From NCBI GenBank assembly GCA_000934385.1, contig KN880440.1, positions 124,001 to 188,000 on the forward strand: a DNA stretch of 64,000 bases, read 5' to 3'. Each line of letters starts with the position of its first letter. Positions within the stretch are counted from its first letter, which is position 1. A model generated the notes under the pieces. That model had not been told where the DNA came from, ran no database searches, and saw only the letters and a program-made list of their open reading frames with translations. A program made the translations under genes and the position numbers. Positions 23,879 through 35,380 of the stretch are shown here, piece after piece. Source of the stretch: Cylindrobasidium torrendii FP15055 ss-10. Its lineage: Eukaryota > Basidiomycota > Agaricomycetes > Agaricales > Physalacriaceae.

Positions 23879-24480
23879 GAAGGAAGCCGTAAGATTGGTG
23901 GCTGTGCGGCGATCGAGCTTAATGAGTCTCAATGCCGCCGAGTGGCACTGGACTACACTCCCTTCGATGCAAGCTGACTTTAGAAACTCCGCGAGCTTGT
24001 CTATTCCGCGTGATTAATTTGCTACAATGCGAGGTGAGTTGCTCATTGGAATTGATATGAATTGGAATGCTCATTGGTGCGGCGTGCCCAATCTCTGGTA
24101 TCGTCACTCGCTGTGTCCCTCGATGTCCGGATGGCCAGAAAATCCTATCGCAGACAGCACTGCAAATGTTTCCATGTGCGCACTGCGAACGTCTAGTTGA
24201 CCAGCTCATCGACGTTATCGATGCCACTGGTCACACTGCCCTGTTTTATGAGCGTGATAGCCAGCTAGTTTGGTTCAGATACCTCAAGTCGTAGAAGGGC
24301 AATCGATCGAGCATTGTACTTTGCAGTGATTTGAATTTGTAAAAGACACAACACATAAAGATAGCACAAAAAATGGAGAAGTTTATACAACAAAATACAC
24401 TGCTATGCTATCCCGGTCGATATGCCATCACGTTATGATATGTCTTTTGACGTACACGGCACGACTATTCGTGGGTACGT
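23879..24480. other. Intergenic with one doubtful small open frame
   Basis: This space holds the VAM7 promoter and the STM1 3' end. A 75-codon plus-strand frame at 24067-24294 has two Cys pairs and is listed in findings; I do not annotate it as a gene. Confidence 0.45.
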
Positions 24481-25672
24481 TTAAGCGAGAGATGGGAAGG
24501 CAGACTGGTCATCGACATCGACAGTCGGGGCGGGGGCGGAGCGGTTGCCGCCACGGTTACCACCACGTCCGCGGCCTTCACCGCGTCCACGGCCTTCTCC
24601 GCGTCCACGTCCGCGACCTTCTCCGCGGCCACCGCGTCCGCCACCGCGCTGAGGGCGCTCGAAGTGCGCATCAATTTCGAGGAAGACCTTGTCCTCCTTC
24701 TTGGCCTTGGGCTTGCCAGTGGGCTTGGCCTGAATGCCAATATGAGTGCAATTGAAGACAAAATGCGATCGTTGACGCACCTTCCCAGCGAAGTAAGTCT
24801 CCTCCTCCTCAGGCTTGGCGAGCAGCACAGCATCGCCGAAGTCGGCCTCCACTTGACGGGCCTCCTTCTTCTCGACACCGGCGAGCTCTGCCTCCTTCTT
24901 CTGGGCGAGATACTGCTCGAGGGTAAGGGTGTTGTCCTCCTCCTCGACCTCACGTTCACGACGGGGTGGGCGGTCCTCGGTGGGCTTGCCTGTCGCTGCG
25001 GTTTCGCCTTCACCAGCGGGTGCAGCGCCCCAGTCGCCAGAGGCTGTCGCGCCCCAAGTGTCGGTAGTTTCGGCAATGGCATCGGTAGCAGCAGCCTCTT
25101 CCTGCTTGAGCTCGGTCTCGCCGTCGTCGCCTCCCCATCCCTGGTGGACCTTCTTGGTTGAATCGCTGAAGATCAAATGTCGGTATCGAGGAACGGTCCT
25201 CGAAGGAAGAATTCCAACTCACGTCTTGCCAGTTTGACTGTGACGGTCAAATTGTCTGCCACGGCCACGGCCTTCACCGCGACCGCGTCCACGACCGCGT
25301 CCACGGCCGCCATCTGCGGTTGACACTTTGAGATCCGCAAAAATCCATCACGCGATAAATACACACCTTTGCGCTCGGAAGTCTCCTGGGTACCGTCCTG
25401 GTTCACAGCGGCGTCAGTGGTAGTCGCAGATCGCGAACCACCGCGTTGGTAGTACTTGCCGCTGCGAGCAGCAGGCGCACGGCCACGAGTGGAAGTTTTG
25501 TTGGCGGCGGGAGCAGGAGCGGGGGTCTCCTTGGGCTTGGAAGCAGGCGCAGGAGTGCTGGAGCCATCCTCTAAAAACCAAAAGATCTCAATCGATTGTG
25601 GCAAACATGCAATTAAATCGAAAGCGACGCACCATCCAGGAGGGCGAAAGGGTTCTTAGTGGCCACCGACAT
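24481..25672 (-). CDS. STM1: Stm1/HABP4-family ribosome preservation and mRNA-binding protein
   Basis: Five exons, 25672-25633, 25570-25367, 25313-25223, 25165-24781 and 24729-24481, give 322 aa. The N-terminus MSVATKNPFALLDEDG is the Stm1 N-domain. The central conserved element RQFDRHSQTGKTDSTKKVHQ is split by an intron and restored by splicing. It is followed by the HABP4 block ending LTLEQYLAQKK. The C-terminus is a long RGG-rich tail (about residues 260-305) closing with VDVDDQSAFPSLA. Stm1/SERBP1 proteins lie in the mRNA channel of idle 80S ribosomes and bind eEF2. Arg-Gly repeats are probable methylation sites. Divergent from SPP1. Confidence 0.92.
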
Positions 25673-26249
25673 ATCGGGGCGCCTTCAGGCTTTGTCAGGT
25701 ACGCGCGCTCAGTAGGGTCGTCGGGGATGGCGTCGTCCAAGCGTCGGTACGGACAGTCACACAAAAATTCTGAGACGCGGGGACTAGACTCTGTCGTGCG
25801 TCAGCCACAATCGAGCCGGCAACCAACTGTACAGTTGATTCCCGGGCCGGCCCATAAAAGGTTCGATCAGATCCTCGGAATTCCTTAACGCAAATATCAC
25901 TGGTGCGTCGCCAGTCGTTGATCTTCTCGCTAGTTCTGATTTTTTTCTCGCAGCAACATAAAAGCATCTCGACGATGGCACGCCGGCCGCAAGGACAGGG
26001 CGGGCCGAGGAAATTGAGACCGTAGCGTTGTCAGGAGAAGGATAGGTCAGCTCGACTGGCCGACGACGGGCTTTGGGTGTGAGGCTGGCATTGGTTCTCC
26101 TTCGTGTGTACCAAATGTCTGTCCTCACAATTGCCGGTTGTACACCATAGCACATTTATCTACGCGCTTCTTCCCAATGTCTGTTGCTCACATTCTCTGT
26201 GTGATTTGTCAGCCTGGCTGCCTGTATCGTTCCTTGACCCCCACATGTC
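25673..26249. other. Divergent promoter space between STM1 and SPP1
   Basis: About 580 bases between two start codons facing away from each other. I see no gene, repeat or clear factor site. Confidence 0.5.
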
Positions 26250-29200
26250 ATGTCGCGGCGGTTGGCCATATCCTCGTTGCTGAATGAGAGCGAACATCAA
26301 AGCGCCAGCTTCTCCACCGCAAATGAGGTCGTCGTCCCTAAATCGGGGATTGCTACCGACGGCCTGCATGCACTTGCACACGCCGCCTCGATGTCGCCAA
26401 CGGACCATGTGTCAGAACAACCTAGGAAGGATAGTCGTCCAAAGAAACGGCGCCACTCCGGTACAGACACTGAGGACGATGTTTCAATTATTCACTATAT
26501 CTCTACTACGCCAATGTCCATGGACCACCTCACCCACCACGACAACCAATCTCCACGGTCCGCCACGAGCAGCCAAAGTCCAATATTCTCACGGCCAACC
26601 CAACAACCCATCCTCAGTCCGTCGCAGATGATCCAGCCGCACACAATGCCCATGCGTGAATTTGTGTCACCGACGTTGTCGGCGCGGGAGTACGGGAAGC
26701 GGATACAAAGCCGGCGGGATCCATCTGAAGAACGGCCCCTACCCCGCGAACACCAATTTGTTCTTCCAGGCGCCGATCGCGACCACGCCGTCATTGGACC
26801 CGGCCGAGTATCTCCCACCACGACGTTCAGGATGTTGAGTGAACCGTCACGCGAGACATTAACGGAGGATCTGAGGGTGGAGAGAGAGATTGAGTACAGG
26901 TCGCCGGAATCCAGCCATTCGCGCGAGGAGGTGCATTCGCCGCCAGGTGCGCGCTCACGTCGCAGCGCAAAGAAGCTAACGCTCATTTTGAGCACCAGAG
27001 CCATCAAACAACGCAAATCCGACGCGTCAAACCACAAGGAAGTCACCAAAGTCAATCCAGCCGTTTTCCGCCCCGCCGCTCATTGGCCCAGGAGCCCCGA
27101 GCCAGCCCACAACGTTCGTCGTGTCTGGCCCTGCCCCTCTTGGCCAGGACGCACAGCCGCGCGAGCCTGCGATTACATTTAACCGCGAGCAGCCGGCATG
27201 GCCACCTGGATACGGCCACCTGCGAGATCCCAGCGCGTTTTCTCCATCTCCAACTGGCCAAAATTCAGCATTTCGACCGCCTCCGCCTATTCCGGAGTTC
27301 TCGACACGAGAGAGAAGTGACTCGGCGCCACATCGAAACGGATTGTCACCTCATCATCAGCAGGCGCCTCTCGTGCTTCAATACAGTCAGGCAAAGTCAC
27401 ATCAGAATCCGTATCCTCATCTCCCAACTCCAATTGAGGCGCATTCGCGGAGCATTGAATCGTTACTGCAATTGCCCAGTCGCAATGCCAACGGCCTGCA
27501 GCGGGGACCGCGTCTGCAAGTTCGCCAGATCGTTTCGCAGGAGGAAGAGGAGGAGGAGGAGGAGGAGGAGGAAGATGATGATGATGAAGAGGAGGAGTCT
27601 GGAATTACACAGGTGCCGCTACCGCTGCCGAGGCCAGGTGTAACACCTTTTCTGCGTCCCAGTTCCTTTCAGGCCTCAACGTCTGCTCAACAATTTCCAC
27701 CTTTACCACCGCCGTTTCCTTCGAGTGATGCATTCGACAGAAAACGCAAGCATAGCTCGGGGCAGGAGGAACAGCAAATGGCATCGGCACGCCACTTGGC
27801 CAAAGTTCCTCATTCGGAATCTTTGCCGTTTCCAGTCGACCATTCACAACCCTCTGTTACTCAAATCTTCCCTCTTCCGCGTCCTGCGGCTACGAGACGG
27901 TTACCTCCAGGTAGCCAACAAGGTCGTGCTCATGCGTATGCCCACCGGAATGACGACCCTGTCGAGGCGTTGGACAAAGAACGAAGTCATAGTCATGCTA
28001 CGAGGGCCCCAACACTGTCCCCCAAACGAGAAAATGTTCAGCAACATTTGCCAACTGCCCAGCCATTGCCACCGCCCAAAGCGAAAGGAGCGAAGAAATC
28101 CAGCGCGAAGTCCAAAGCAGCTGCTTCCCTGCCGCCAGTGCAGGCATCATCTACCGACATGGACATTGACGCAGCGCTAGAGGACACACTGGTTGACGGT
28201 ACCGTTAATCCCGAAAACATGGACGTTGACGACGAACTACTTGATCTTATTGACCCTGGGCACGTTTCTGCGCTAAGCTCGGTCCCTCCGACACCAGTCC
28301 CTCCGGCGACACAGACTATTGCCATCCCTTCATATGTCTCCCCGCCGTTGCCAGTTGCACCCACGCCCACGCCATCCTCTTCAAATTCCATACTCCCGAA
28401 TGGAATGGTGCTTGCTCCTCCGATGCGCAAAGCTGCGATGAAGAAGAACATAGACAAGGACCGGCAGTCGATGCCGCCGCCGCCGCCTGTGAAGAAGCGT
28501 CCGCCTCCTGCTCCGAAAGCAGCACCTACACCAAAGCCATTGCCGCCGCTCAAGCAAGCACCGGCCAAGGGAAAGAAGGCTGCAGAGAAGAAAGCGCCCA
28601 TGGACAAGAAGGGCAAGGGTAAGGCAGCGGATAGGTCGAGGTCAACGAGTGTCGCACCGGACGGTTCAGCAACGCCTGAAGTGGACAAGGACAAGGTCGA
28701 GGACGACAGGCTGTACTGCTTGTGTCGTGCGCGATACAATCAGGATGATACAATGATTGGCTGCGACCGCTGCGACGAATGGTACCACCCTGGATGTGTG
28801 GATATGGCGGATACACCTTTGGATCTCGTCGACCAGTTCATTTGCCCGACATGTATTGCGAGTGCGTGCTTTCCCTGGATTCCGCTGGCTCGTATTGTTT
28901 ACCCTTTACTGCAGAGAATCCTGAGCTGAATTTGAAGACTACGTTCAAGAGGCGTTGCTTGAATGGAGTAGAGGATCCAGACTCAGAAAATGCGTGCATG
29001 CGCCCATCATTAGGACCGATGTCCAAATACTGTTCGCCGGAATGTGGTGTCAAGAACATGCGGCGCCGGATACAGTGCTTCGAAGCAAAGGGCGGGGATG
29101 TCGGTATTATTCGTGGGCAAGTGCAGAATGCAGGGCGTCGGGATGGATATGTCGTACCTCTGGTGGAGGGCTTGGTGCTTAAGAGCAAGCCACATTGGCA

Positions 29201-29769
29201 GCGGGAGATGGAGAAGTTGCATTCACAATTGGCGGCGGTCTCGACACAAAGGGACACAGTCAAGCATTCGATTAACCAGCTTCTAATGCGTGAGCGACTG
29301 CTAGAGATGGCATTAGACCGGTCGGATTCGAAGCGAGATCAGTGTGGGTGGGACCAGAGGTTATGTTTTGGTGAAGACGAATGGGATGCATACGGGGAGG
29401 AGCTCCTGGAGAACTATATCGAAACTGGGGATGAGTGGTTCTGCGACCAGGGCAATGAATGTCGACGACACGAAGGGTATACCCGCCATCGTCTGAGTTG
29501 ATTCGTGCTAACCACCCAATAGTTGGCAAGAGCTCCGCCAGGAAGATATCGCGTTCGAAAAGGATCAACAGCAAGAAGCCATTGCAAAGTTGACAATCCG
29601 AGAGCGTGAGATTCGGACACGAATTGAGGATCTCACGGAAGCAGAGGCAAAGGCAAAGGCAGACGCGCACGCGCAGGCCAAGGCTCAGCCTCCCCCAAAG
29701 CCGAACGGAAAAGCAGCGGCAAATGTTGCGAAAAAGAACGGGAAGGGGAAGACGACGAAGCGACGATGA
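26250..29769 (+). CDS. SPP1: Spp1/CFP1-like PHD-finger subunit of the Set1 (COMPASS) complex
   Basis: Four exons, 26250-26946, 26999-28861, 28915-29476 and 29523-29769, give 1122 aa. The first 800 residues are low-complexity: Pro, Ser and Gln-rich, with a Glu/Asp run near residue 420 and Lys/Pro blocks before the finger. The PHD finger starts YCLCRARYNQDDTMIGCDRC, continues EWYHPGCVDM and ends FICPTC. After it comes the Spp1-specific zinc region with RRCLNGVEDPDSENAC and KYCSPECGVKNMRRR, then a coiled segment and a Lys-rich tail. This arrangement matches Spp1/CFP1, which reads H3K4me3 and steers Set1. The N-terminal extension is far longer than in yeast Spp1 (about 350 aa). The exact start could lie elsewhere in frame. 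Confidence 0.88.
27538..27600 (+). repeat. GAG/GAT repeat inside SPP1
   Basis: A purine-rich run encoding Glu and Asp lies in the disordered N-terminal half of the PHD protein. Confidence 0.85.
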
Positions 29770-30143
29770 CTCTATACCCAGTGTCCACTATCCTTTGCTT
29801 TGATACCTGCACTTCCGCATTTACACTTACTCGCACTACCTATATACTGTATTGCTTCGATTTCGCTTACTAGTGCATGGAGGACATGAACATCTGCGTT
29901 AAAACAAAGGACTGACGACGCATATAGAGCTTACCACCTGGCTTCAGTAGCTGCATTGCACTCGAGCTGACGGACTGATGGGAGGATCCACGAAGCACAT
30001 ATGCTTGCCGTATAAATTCAACAACAACCGAAAGCTGATACTTTAGATACAGAGTCTGGACGCGCATCAGCGGGAATTGTAGTGATGGGTCCTTTGTAGC
30101 GCCCATGCCTGGCGCGCCGGGAGGAGAGAATGGATAATCGAAA
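29770..30143. other. Intergenic between SPP1 and LSM1 stops
   Basis: Shared 3' space. A minus-strand open frame starts across the LSM1 stop and runs to 29870 (see findings); I do not annotate it as a gene. Confidence 0.5.
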
Positions 30144-30720
30144 TCAGTAGCCATCGCCCTCGCCGCCCTCTTTGGAGTAACCTTGCTCGTCAAATAGGAT
30201 TTGGGCCTTGACCTCATCGCGCTCCTTCTTGGCCTCGATTTCGGCGCGATGATAGGGCTCGAGGGTTGGATAGTCGACCTGTCGTAGCGGAACTTCATCC
30301 TCTTTATCCAAGTCCTGAGAGCGTGATAAGGAGGAAGAATACGGCAGGGTAGGTAGACGCACGATTTCGCCGAGCAGCACGACGTTCTCTCCCCGAATGA
30401 GGAAGAGCCCGCGCGGGAAGTCTGCGAACGCGTTCTTGTGGTATATCCGCTCGACCGTGTCTTCTAATACAAGATTGGCTGTTTTTCCAAAGAACCGGAC
30501 TTCAGGACAGTCTGCCGTGGGGAAGGACGCAGAGGCATACCAAACTGATCATACGAACGAAGGACACCCTGGAGCTTGCGCCCATCGCGGAGGATGACTA
30601 GCATCTTCCCTGTGTATGTCAACTAAAAGACCTCTGTATTCCATTTCCCGAGAAAAGAGACATACTGTCGACGCAGTCGACCAGGGAGCCCGACGTCGTG
30701 AACGGTATGAGGGAGTCCAT
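30144..30720 (-). CDS. LSM1: Sm-like protein LSm1, mRNA decapping activator
   Basis: Three exons, 30720-30666, 30609-30541 and 30478-30144, give 152 aa. The N-terminus MDSLIPFTTSGSLVDCVDRK is typical. Sm1 reads MLVILRDGRKLQGVLRSYDQ, followed by FANLVLEDTVERIYH and the Sm2 phrase FPRGLFLIRGENVVLLGEI. A charged C-terminal helix, RAEIEAKKERDEVKAQILFD, is the LSm1 extension that sits across the ring. LSm1 defines the cytoplasmic LSm1-7 ring that binds oligoadenylated mRNA ends and recruits decapping factors with Pat1. The gene is head-to-head with LCP5; only 62 bases separate the start codons. Confidence 0.94.
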
Positions 30721-30782
30721 GGCACGTGCGTTGCGATCGCTACATTTTTTGGATTGCTACTTCCATCTCTACGCTACACGCG
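30721..30782. promoter_or_regulatory. Compact bidirectional promoter/5' leader of LSM1 and LCP5
   Basis: The start codons face away from each other with 62 bases between. Transcription starts must lie here or inside the opposite gene, so the two 5' leaders are very short or overlap. Confidence 0.7.
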
Positions 30783-32003
30783 ATGTCAGACGAGCAGGCG
30801 GGGCTTACAGCCAACTTCCAGGAGATCACGCAGAGCATTGCGTCGGCGCGGTCACTAATTCAGGACTTGAAATCACAGTGCGTATATGGGTACCAGATAG
30901 CTAAATGGACTAATTCTGAGCCAGGTCGAAGGATACAAATGAAGGCATTTCCCTTCTGTCACTCAAAAACCAGCTTCTTCTAAGCTACATACAATCCCTA
31001 CTCCTTCTGTCATGCCGCCGCGCCCTCGGACATAATCTGAGCACTAGAAATCCTCCAGAGCAGCCGTTCGACAGTCTGGAAAGAGATGCTCGCGGCGGCA
31101 ATCTTGGTGACTTGGTAGACTCCATGATAGAGGGTCGTATGGCTCTTGAGAAAGCTGGTGTTCTTCAAGAGCGTATGCGCTACCAAATTGATAAGCTTGT
31201 GTGTGCCGCGAAGGAAGATTCGACGGATGTTACCCACGGCACGTCTTCTCCATCACTCGTCCAGTCAACCAGCTAATATTGCATTCCATCTAGATGCCCT
31301 AGCTTTCCGTCCCAATCCCGCTAACCTTGTCGACAACGATGATATGGACTCTGACGAAGAGGAAGAGGCCGCTCCCAATCATCGCAAACCTGCAGCAAGT
31401 GATGGCATCTATCGCGCGCCTCGTCTTGCTCCTGTACCATACATTCCTACTGCCACAAAGGGTGACAAACAGAAACGCGACCGCACACGGGCACCGATAC
31501 CCACAACGCTGGCCGCGCTACGCGACGCTGACCCGGACATGCCATATATCGAATCCACCTCTGGTCTTGGCTCAACACCTGGTTTGAACGCACAGTCTTC
31601 GCGTGCAAGATACCTCAAGCATCTCAATGAGTTCGAAGAGGGTCAGTTCGGACGTGTGCTGTTGACAAAGAAAGAGGAAAGGAGAAGGCTCAGAGATGAG
31701 GAGACACTCGCAATGGGTGGGTCTCTTGCTGGTGTAGGCGAGGAGGCGAAGGGTCGTGTGAGGCGACACAGGTATCTCGAGGATGAGTTTGACGACGTTC
31801 TGCGCGACGTGGATAGGGCAACGACCTCGCACGGGGACGGTTACGAAGAACTGAGGGAGAGGAGCAAGAGGGCTGGCGTTCTGGAGCGCAGTCGAAAGGC
31901 ACCTAGAGTGGTACATGAAGATGATGATGCACGGGAAGGTGGAGGGAAGAGGAAAAGGTCGAGGTTCGAGTCGGAGAGAAAGGCTATCAAGAAAAGGAAG
32001 TAG
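30783..32003 (+). CDS. LCP5: Lcp5/neuroguidin, U3 snoRNP-associated Sas10/C1D family
   Basis: Three exons, 30783-30877, 30925-31238 and 31294-32003, give 372 aa. The Sas10/C1D domain covers about residues 1-130: GISLLSLKNQLLLSYIQSLL, then ALEKAGVLQERMRYQIDKL and ALAFRPNPANL. The middle has the family phrase IYRAPRLAPVPYIP, and the tail is basic, with KRKRSRFESERKAIKKRK at the end. Lcp5 takes part in 18S rRNA processing within the small-subunit processome. The second intron has a GC donor (GCACGT) because no GT site keeps the Sas10 block joined to LAFRPNP. Family call is strong. Confidence 0.9.
31239..31293 (+). other. GC-AG intron in LCP5
   Basis: The donor is GCACGTCT and the acceptor ATCTAG. 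Joining here keeps the frame and the family sequence; GT alternatives nearby shift the frame. Confidence 0.7.
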
Positions 32004-32292
32004 TCTACGACATCGTCCATCCTATTCTCTGTACATCGATGCCAGTACATGTTTTAATATTGTCATCGGAGGTTAGAATCGCTGAGGGTGTGACATTGAT
32101 TTGATAGACACCAAAAGTCACTTCTGCAGTCTGTGCAAGCGTGGTACAGTTTGGAAGAAAATGAAAAACGTTGAATGGGCCCCGGCCATGGCCAGGCGAA
32201 ATTGGAATTGAGTCGGCCGGATCGGGGCGGCCTTCCGCTGACGAGCCGATAAGCCAGGGATACTTTCAGACCCTCATCCGCACCTCTCCATC

Positions 32293-33025
32293 ATGCAGTC
32301 CATGCTCCGTCGTTGCGCCCTCGCCCGTCCCGCGGCGTCGTTGACGCGCCAGTCTGCGCCCTCCCTCGCGTCATGGCGCATGCAGGCCATTCGCACCCTC
32401 GTCAGTGCGTGCACGTTTGTAGACGTCGAGAAGCACTGCGTTCAACACTAGCCTACAGCGAAACGATACACCGAAGACCACGAGTTTGTTGAGTTTGACG
32501 ACGAGACGAACATCGGCATTGTGGGCATCACACACTATGCGCAAAACTCGCTTGGGGATGTTGTTTTCGTTGAGCTGCCAACGCAAGGAACGGAGGTCGG
32601 TGCGGGAGGTGCATTTTTGCAGGTATCCCCTGTCGACATTTTCTAACATTTCATGATAGACCAAATTGGTGCGGTAGAGAGTGTAAAGGCCGCTTCAGAC
32701 ATTGTACGCTCTTTCATTGGCTCACTGCGAGTATTTCTGACTGGTCGAACAGTTTGCGCCTGTGTCTGGGACAGTAGACCAAGTTAACGAGGCACTCAAT
32801 GACCAGCCAGGGCTCATTAACAAGTCACCCGACGTTAAAGGTGCGCTCTCTTGTTGAGAAAACATGCGAAAGTCACACCTGACCGTGTTTTAGGATGGCT
32901 ATGCAAGATTAAGCTCTCCGACCCCACAGAAGTGAGTTTGTAGTGAAGTGGCTGCCCCGATTGCTAATGCAAGCCAGGTGGAGAAGCTGCTGACGGAGGA
33001 AGAGTACAAGGCCAAGTTAGATTGA
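32293..33025 (+). CDS. GCV3: Glycine cleavage system H protein, mitochondrial
   Basis: Six exons, 32293-32404, 32459-32599, 32660-32703, 32753-32840, 32894-32931 and 32978-33025, give 156 aa. The first 36 residues are Arg/Ser/Ala-rich without acidic residues, a mitochondrial presequence. The lipoyl domain follows: YTEDHEFVEFDDETNIGIVG, YAQNSLGDVVFVELP, and the lipoylation motif GAVESVKAASDI with the modified Lys. The end is PGLINKSPDVKGWLCKIKL. The H protein carries the aminomethyl group between the P, T and L enzymes of glycine decarboxylase. Stop is about 170 bases from the convergent ESSS gene. Confidence 0.95.
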
Positions 33026-33197
33026 AGAGGGAAGGAGTTCATAGATATTGGTTCAACACCACCAGCACCACCGCATTTGTTTTGTTATTACACACTGTTC
33101 CAGAACAAGGCATCTTTTGACCAGTATTCCATTCACAACGGAAATTTGAACTTGGATGAGAGATGATGGTATGGAGCATTGTCCCGCAAAGATCCTG

Positions 33198-33632
33198 TTA
33201 CTTGGATTCTGTCGGCTCGTACTTGTATTTCTCTCCCCGCTCATCCATGCGCCGTCTGGCCTCATCCAACGCCCACGTCTTGATACTGATGGACCGTCCT
33301 TGTCAGCGCCGCACATTGTGGTAGCACTGCCAACGCACCTCGTATCGGGCTTGTAGTAGAGCATCACACCCGCAAATGCCATCGTTCCAAACATGCCGAT
33401 GTACCAAATGTTCTCCCATTCCTCCTTCTTGCGCTTCTGGCCCGCTGGTGGTGGCTGTCCGTAATTTAACAATGCATTCCGAAAGTTGCCTATGAGTGCG
33501 CCGACGCACCTTTTCCCCGAAGAGCCAGCCGGAGGGCTCGTTATAGGAGGGAGGGCCGTGTGCGTAGCGCCGCCCGATAGTGGACGCCAGGCGCGTATTG
33601 CGCGCAATGCGCAGAGAAGTACAAGGAATCAT
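33198..33632 (-). CDS. Complex I accessory subunit ESSS (NDUFB11 type)
   Basis: Three exons, 33632-33510, 33454-33339 and 33285-33198, give 108 aa. The N-terminus is Arg-rich (presequence-like), followed by HGPPSYNEPSGWLFGEKPPP. Then come EEWENIWYIGMFG and a single membrane helix MAFAGVMLYY, ending PDTSIKTWALDEARRRM and KYKYEPTESK. This layout is that of the fungal NESSS/NDUFB11 subunit of the membrane arm of NADH:ubiquinone oxidoreductase. It is required for complex I assembly in other species. Both introns keep the conserved blocks contiguous, so the model is firm. Confidence 0.88.
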
Positions 33633-33804
33633 GGTGGTGTTAGGCGGACCCTAGTCCGGATGGCGCATCAATGGTTAAGTTGCCGGCCGTTGCCAAACAA
33701 AGAGCGGGACGCCATATTCTTAAGCGAATCAGCAATCTAACAATGCATTTTCGTCCTGATGTTATGTAGATTAATCGATATACCATGAAAATGGGATAGG
33801 GTCG

Positions 33805-34864
33805 CTATTTCTCTGCACTAACGAGCACAAAGCGAAGAAATGGGGTGTTGAGCACCTCGAAGAGCCGTGCAAATGTGTACCATCCGACCCCTCTTCCCTT
33901 CAAAAACGCTAGGAAGCCGGGAAACACGTCCTCTGTGATATCCCTCGTCTCGATATCCCTGTAACCCATTGCCCTCAAACGCGCCTCGTACACGTCCAAT
34001 TCAACACAATTCTCCAGAGGCATCACTTGCATTATCCTTAATACCACACGATTCCACGCTGTCAAGCGATGGCAAACAATATCCGCTAGAGCAACACGAC
34101 CACCGGGCGCCAGCTTGACAAAACATTGTCGCAAAAAGTCATCCCGCGTCTGGAAGTGGTACGCGCAGTCCAGCGCAAGGATCGTGTCGAACTGTGTCGG
34201 GAGGAAGGGGTCCAAGGGATGGTCGTGTGTGTCGTCGTCACGGTACACTGCATCTCCGAGGTAGAAATTTGTTGAGACCTCCGTCGGGATTTTGGAGACT
34301 CGTTCGACTGAGCGTTTGTGATGACTAGCAAGGCTTGTTATACCAGTTAGAGCTCTGGGCCGAGGGCTTTCGGTGTCCGTCAAGAGGAATATGAGAGACT
34401 CGCCAGACCCATGGCCGACGTCTAGAAAGTGTGGAATCAACACAAGAACGTTGATTGAAAGCCACTTGCACCAACCAAGGATCCGGTTGTTTGGCTGTAC
34501 TCGTCCAATCTTGCATAGCTCAATGGCAAGAGCTGTGTAACACAAATGGGCATACCGCACGAAGAGCATGACGGTAATGCTACTAACCTCTACAAGCCTC
34601 AGGAAACACCTTCGTATCCTATTGGGTGGTTCGTCAAAATACATTCGTCAGAGCTCATGACAGCCGTTAGCGCACTTTCCAGTAGCCCATATTCAGCCAC
34701 TCCGTCTTGGGTGGGCTTCCCTCATTATCACCAGGCAGATTGTTCAGCGAAAGATGAAATGTCCCATAGGGATCCCCAATTTTTGGGGTCATAAGTTCCA
34801 GGACACGAACAATGAACGAAGTGAAAGATGCCCAGAGCCCACAGACGAGCAAATAGAGTGTCAT
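33805..34864 (-). CDS. SAM-dependent methyltransferase (small-molecule, class I)
   Basis: Four exons, 34864-34676, 34618-34588, 34532-34476 and 34421-33805, give 297 aa. The glycine loop is ILDVGHGSGESLIFLL (motif I), preceded by LNMGYWKDTKVFPEACRALA. Motif post-I carries GITSLASHHKRSVER, motif II FDTILALDCAYHFQTRDDFL, and motif III LAPGGRVALADIV. The N-terminus begins with a hydrophobic helix, MTLYLLVCGLWASF, which may anchor it to a membrane. The NMGYWK element and YHF motif resemble sterol, tocopherol or phosphoethanolamine methyltransferases, but the substrate is unknown. An upstream in-frame extension exists to 35038 but lacks conserved features. Confidence 0.78.
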
Positions 34865-35380
34865 CGCACAAGCGTTACCAGATGCAGAGTGGCCTTGAAG
34901 AGAAGTGGTCAACCCGGGGCCGTTCCACCCCCAGGATGTCCGATTTGGCATGAGTTGTGCCTGCGCCACACATTCAAAAATCGCAAAGTCATGCATCAAA
35001 AGCAAAAGGCTCCCTTCGTCCTTATAAGTAACCCACAATGAGATATCGGTGAAACCTCAATTGACTTTATGGCTCCAAGCATCAAACAATCGAGAAGAGC
35101 GAGAAGCTTTGGAGAAGCTAGCCTAATCAATGCATTTCAACAAACAAACGATTTCGAATACGCTAAATACATGGAACAATGGAGCGGCAAACCATACAGT
35201 AGTAGCATACAAAACACTAGTGGAAGCCATCCAAGTCTACAGGTTTAGTTGTACAAGATACTGTGTCACACATGAATACCCTTTTCTTGACGTGCATACA
35301 TAACGATACTCGGCCAGGCGGGATAATTATCGACAGCGTACAGATTCCGGGGCGATAGAGTGTAAGCTGGGGGTGGCTCA
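34865..35380. other. Intergenic, no gene seen
   Basis: About 500 bases between the methyltransferase start and the SNF4 stop. It is AT-richer than its surroundings and has no convincing frame or repeat. Confidence 0.55.

Noticed and set aside
24529..24655. Direct short repeats resembling a repeat array
   Set aside because: They are the Arg-Gly codon repeats of the STM1 tail, not a CRISPR array or separate element.
28038..28739. 233-codon minus-strand open frame
   Set aside because: It is antisense to the Pro/Lys-rich part of SPP1; the sense strand continues into a clear PHD finger.
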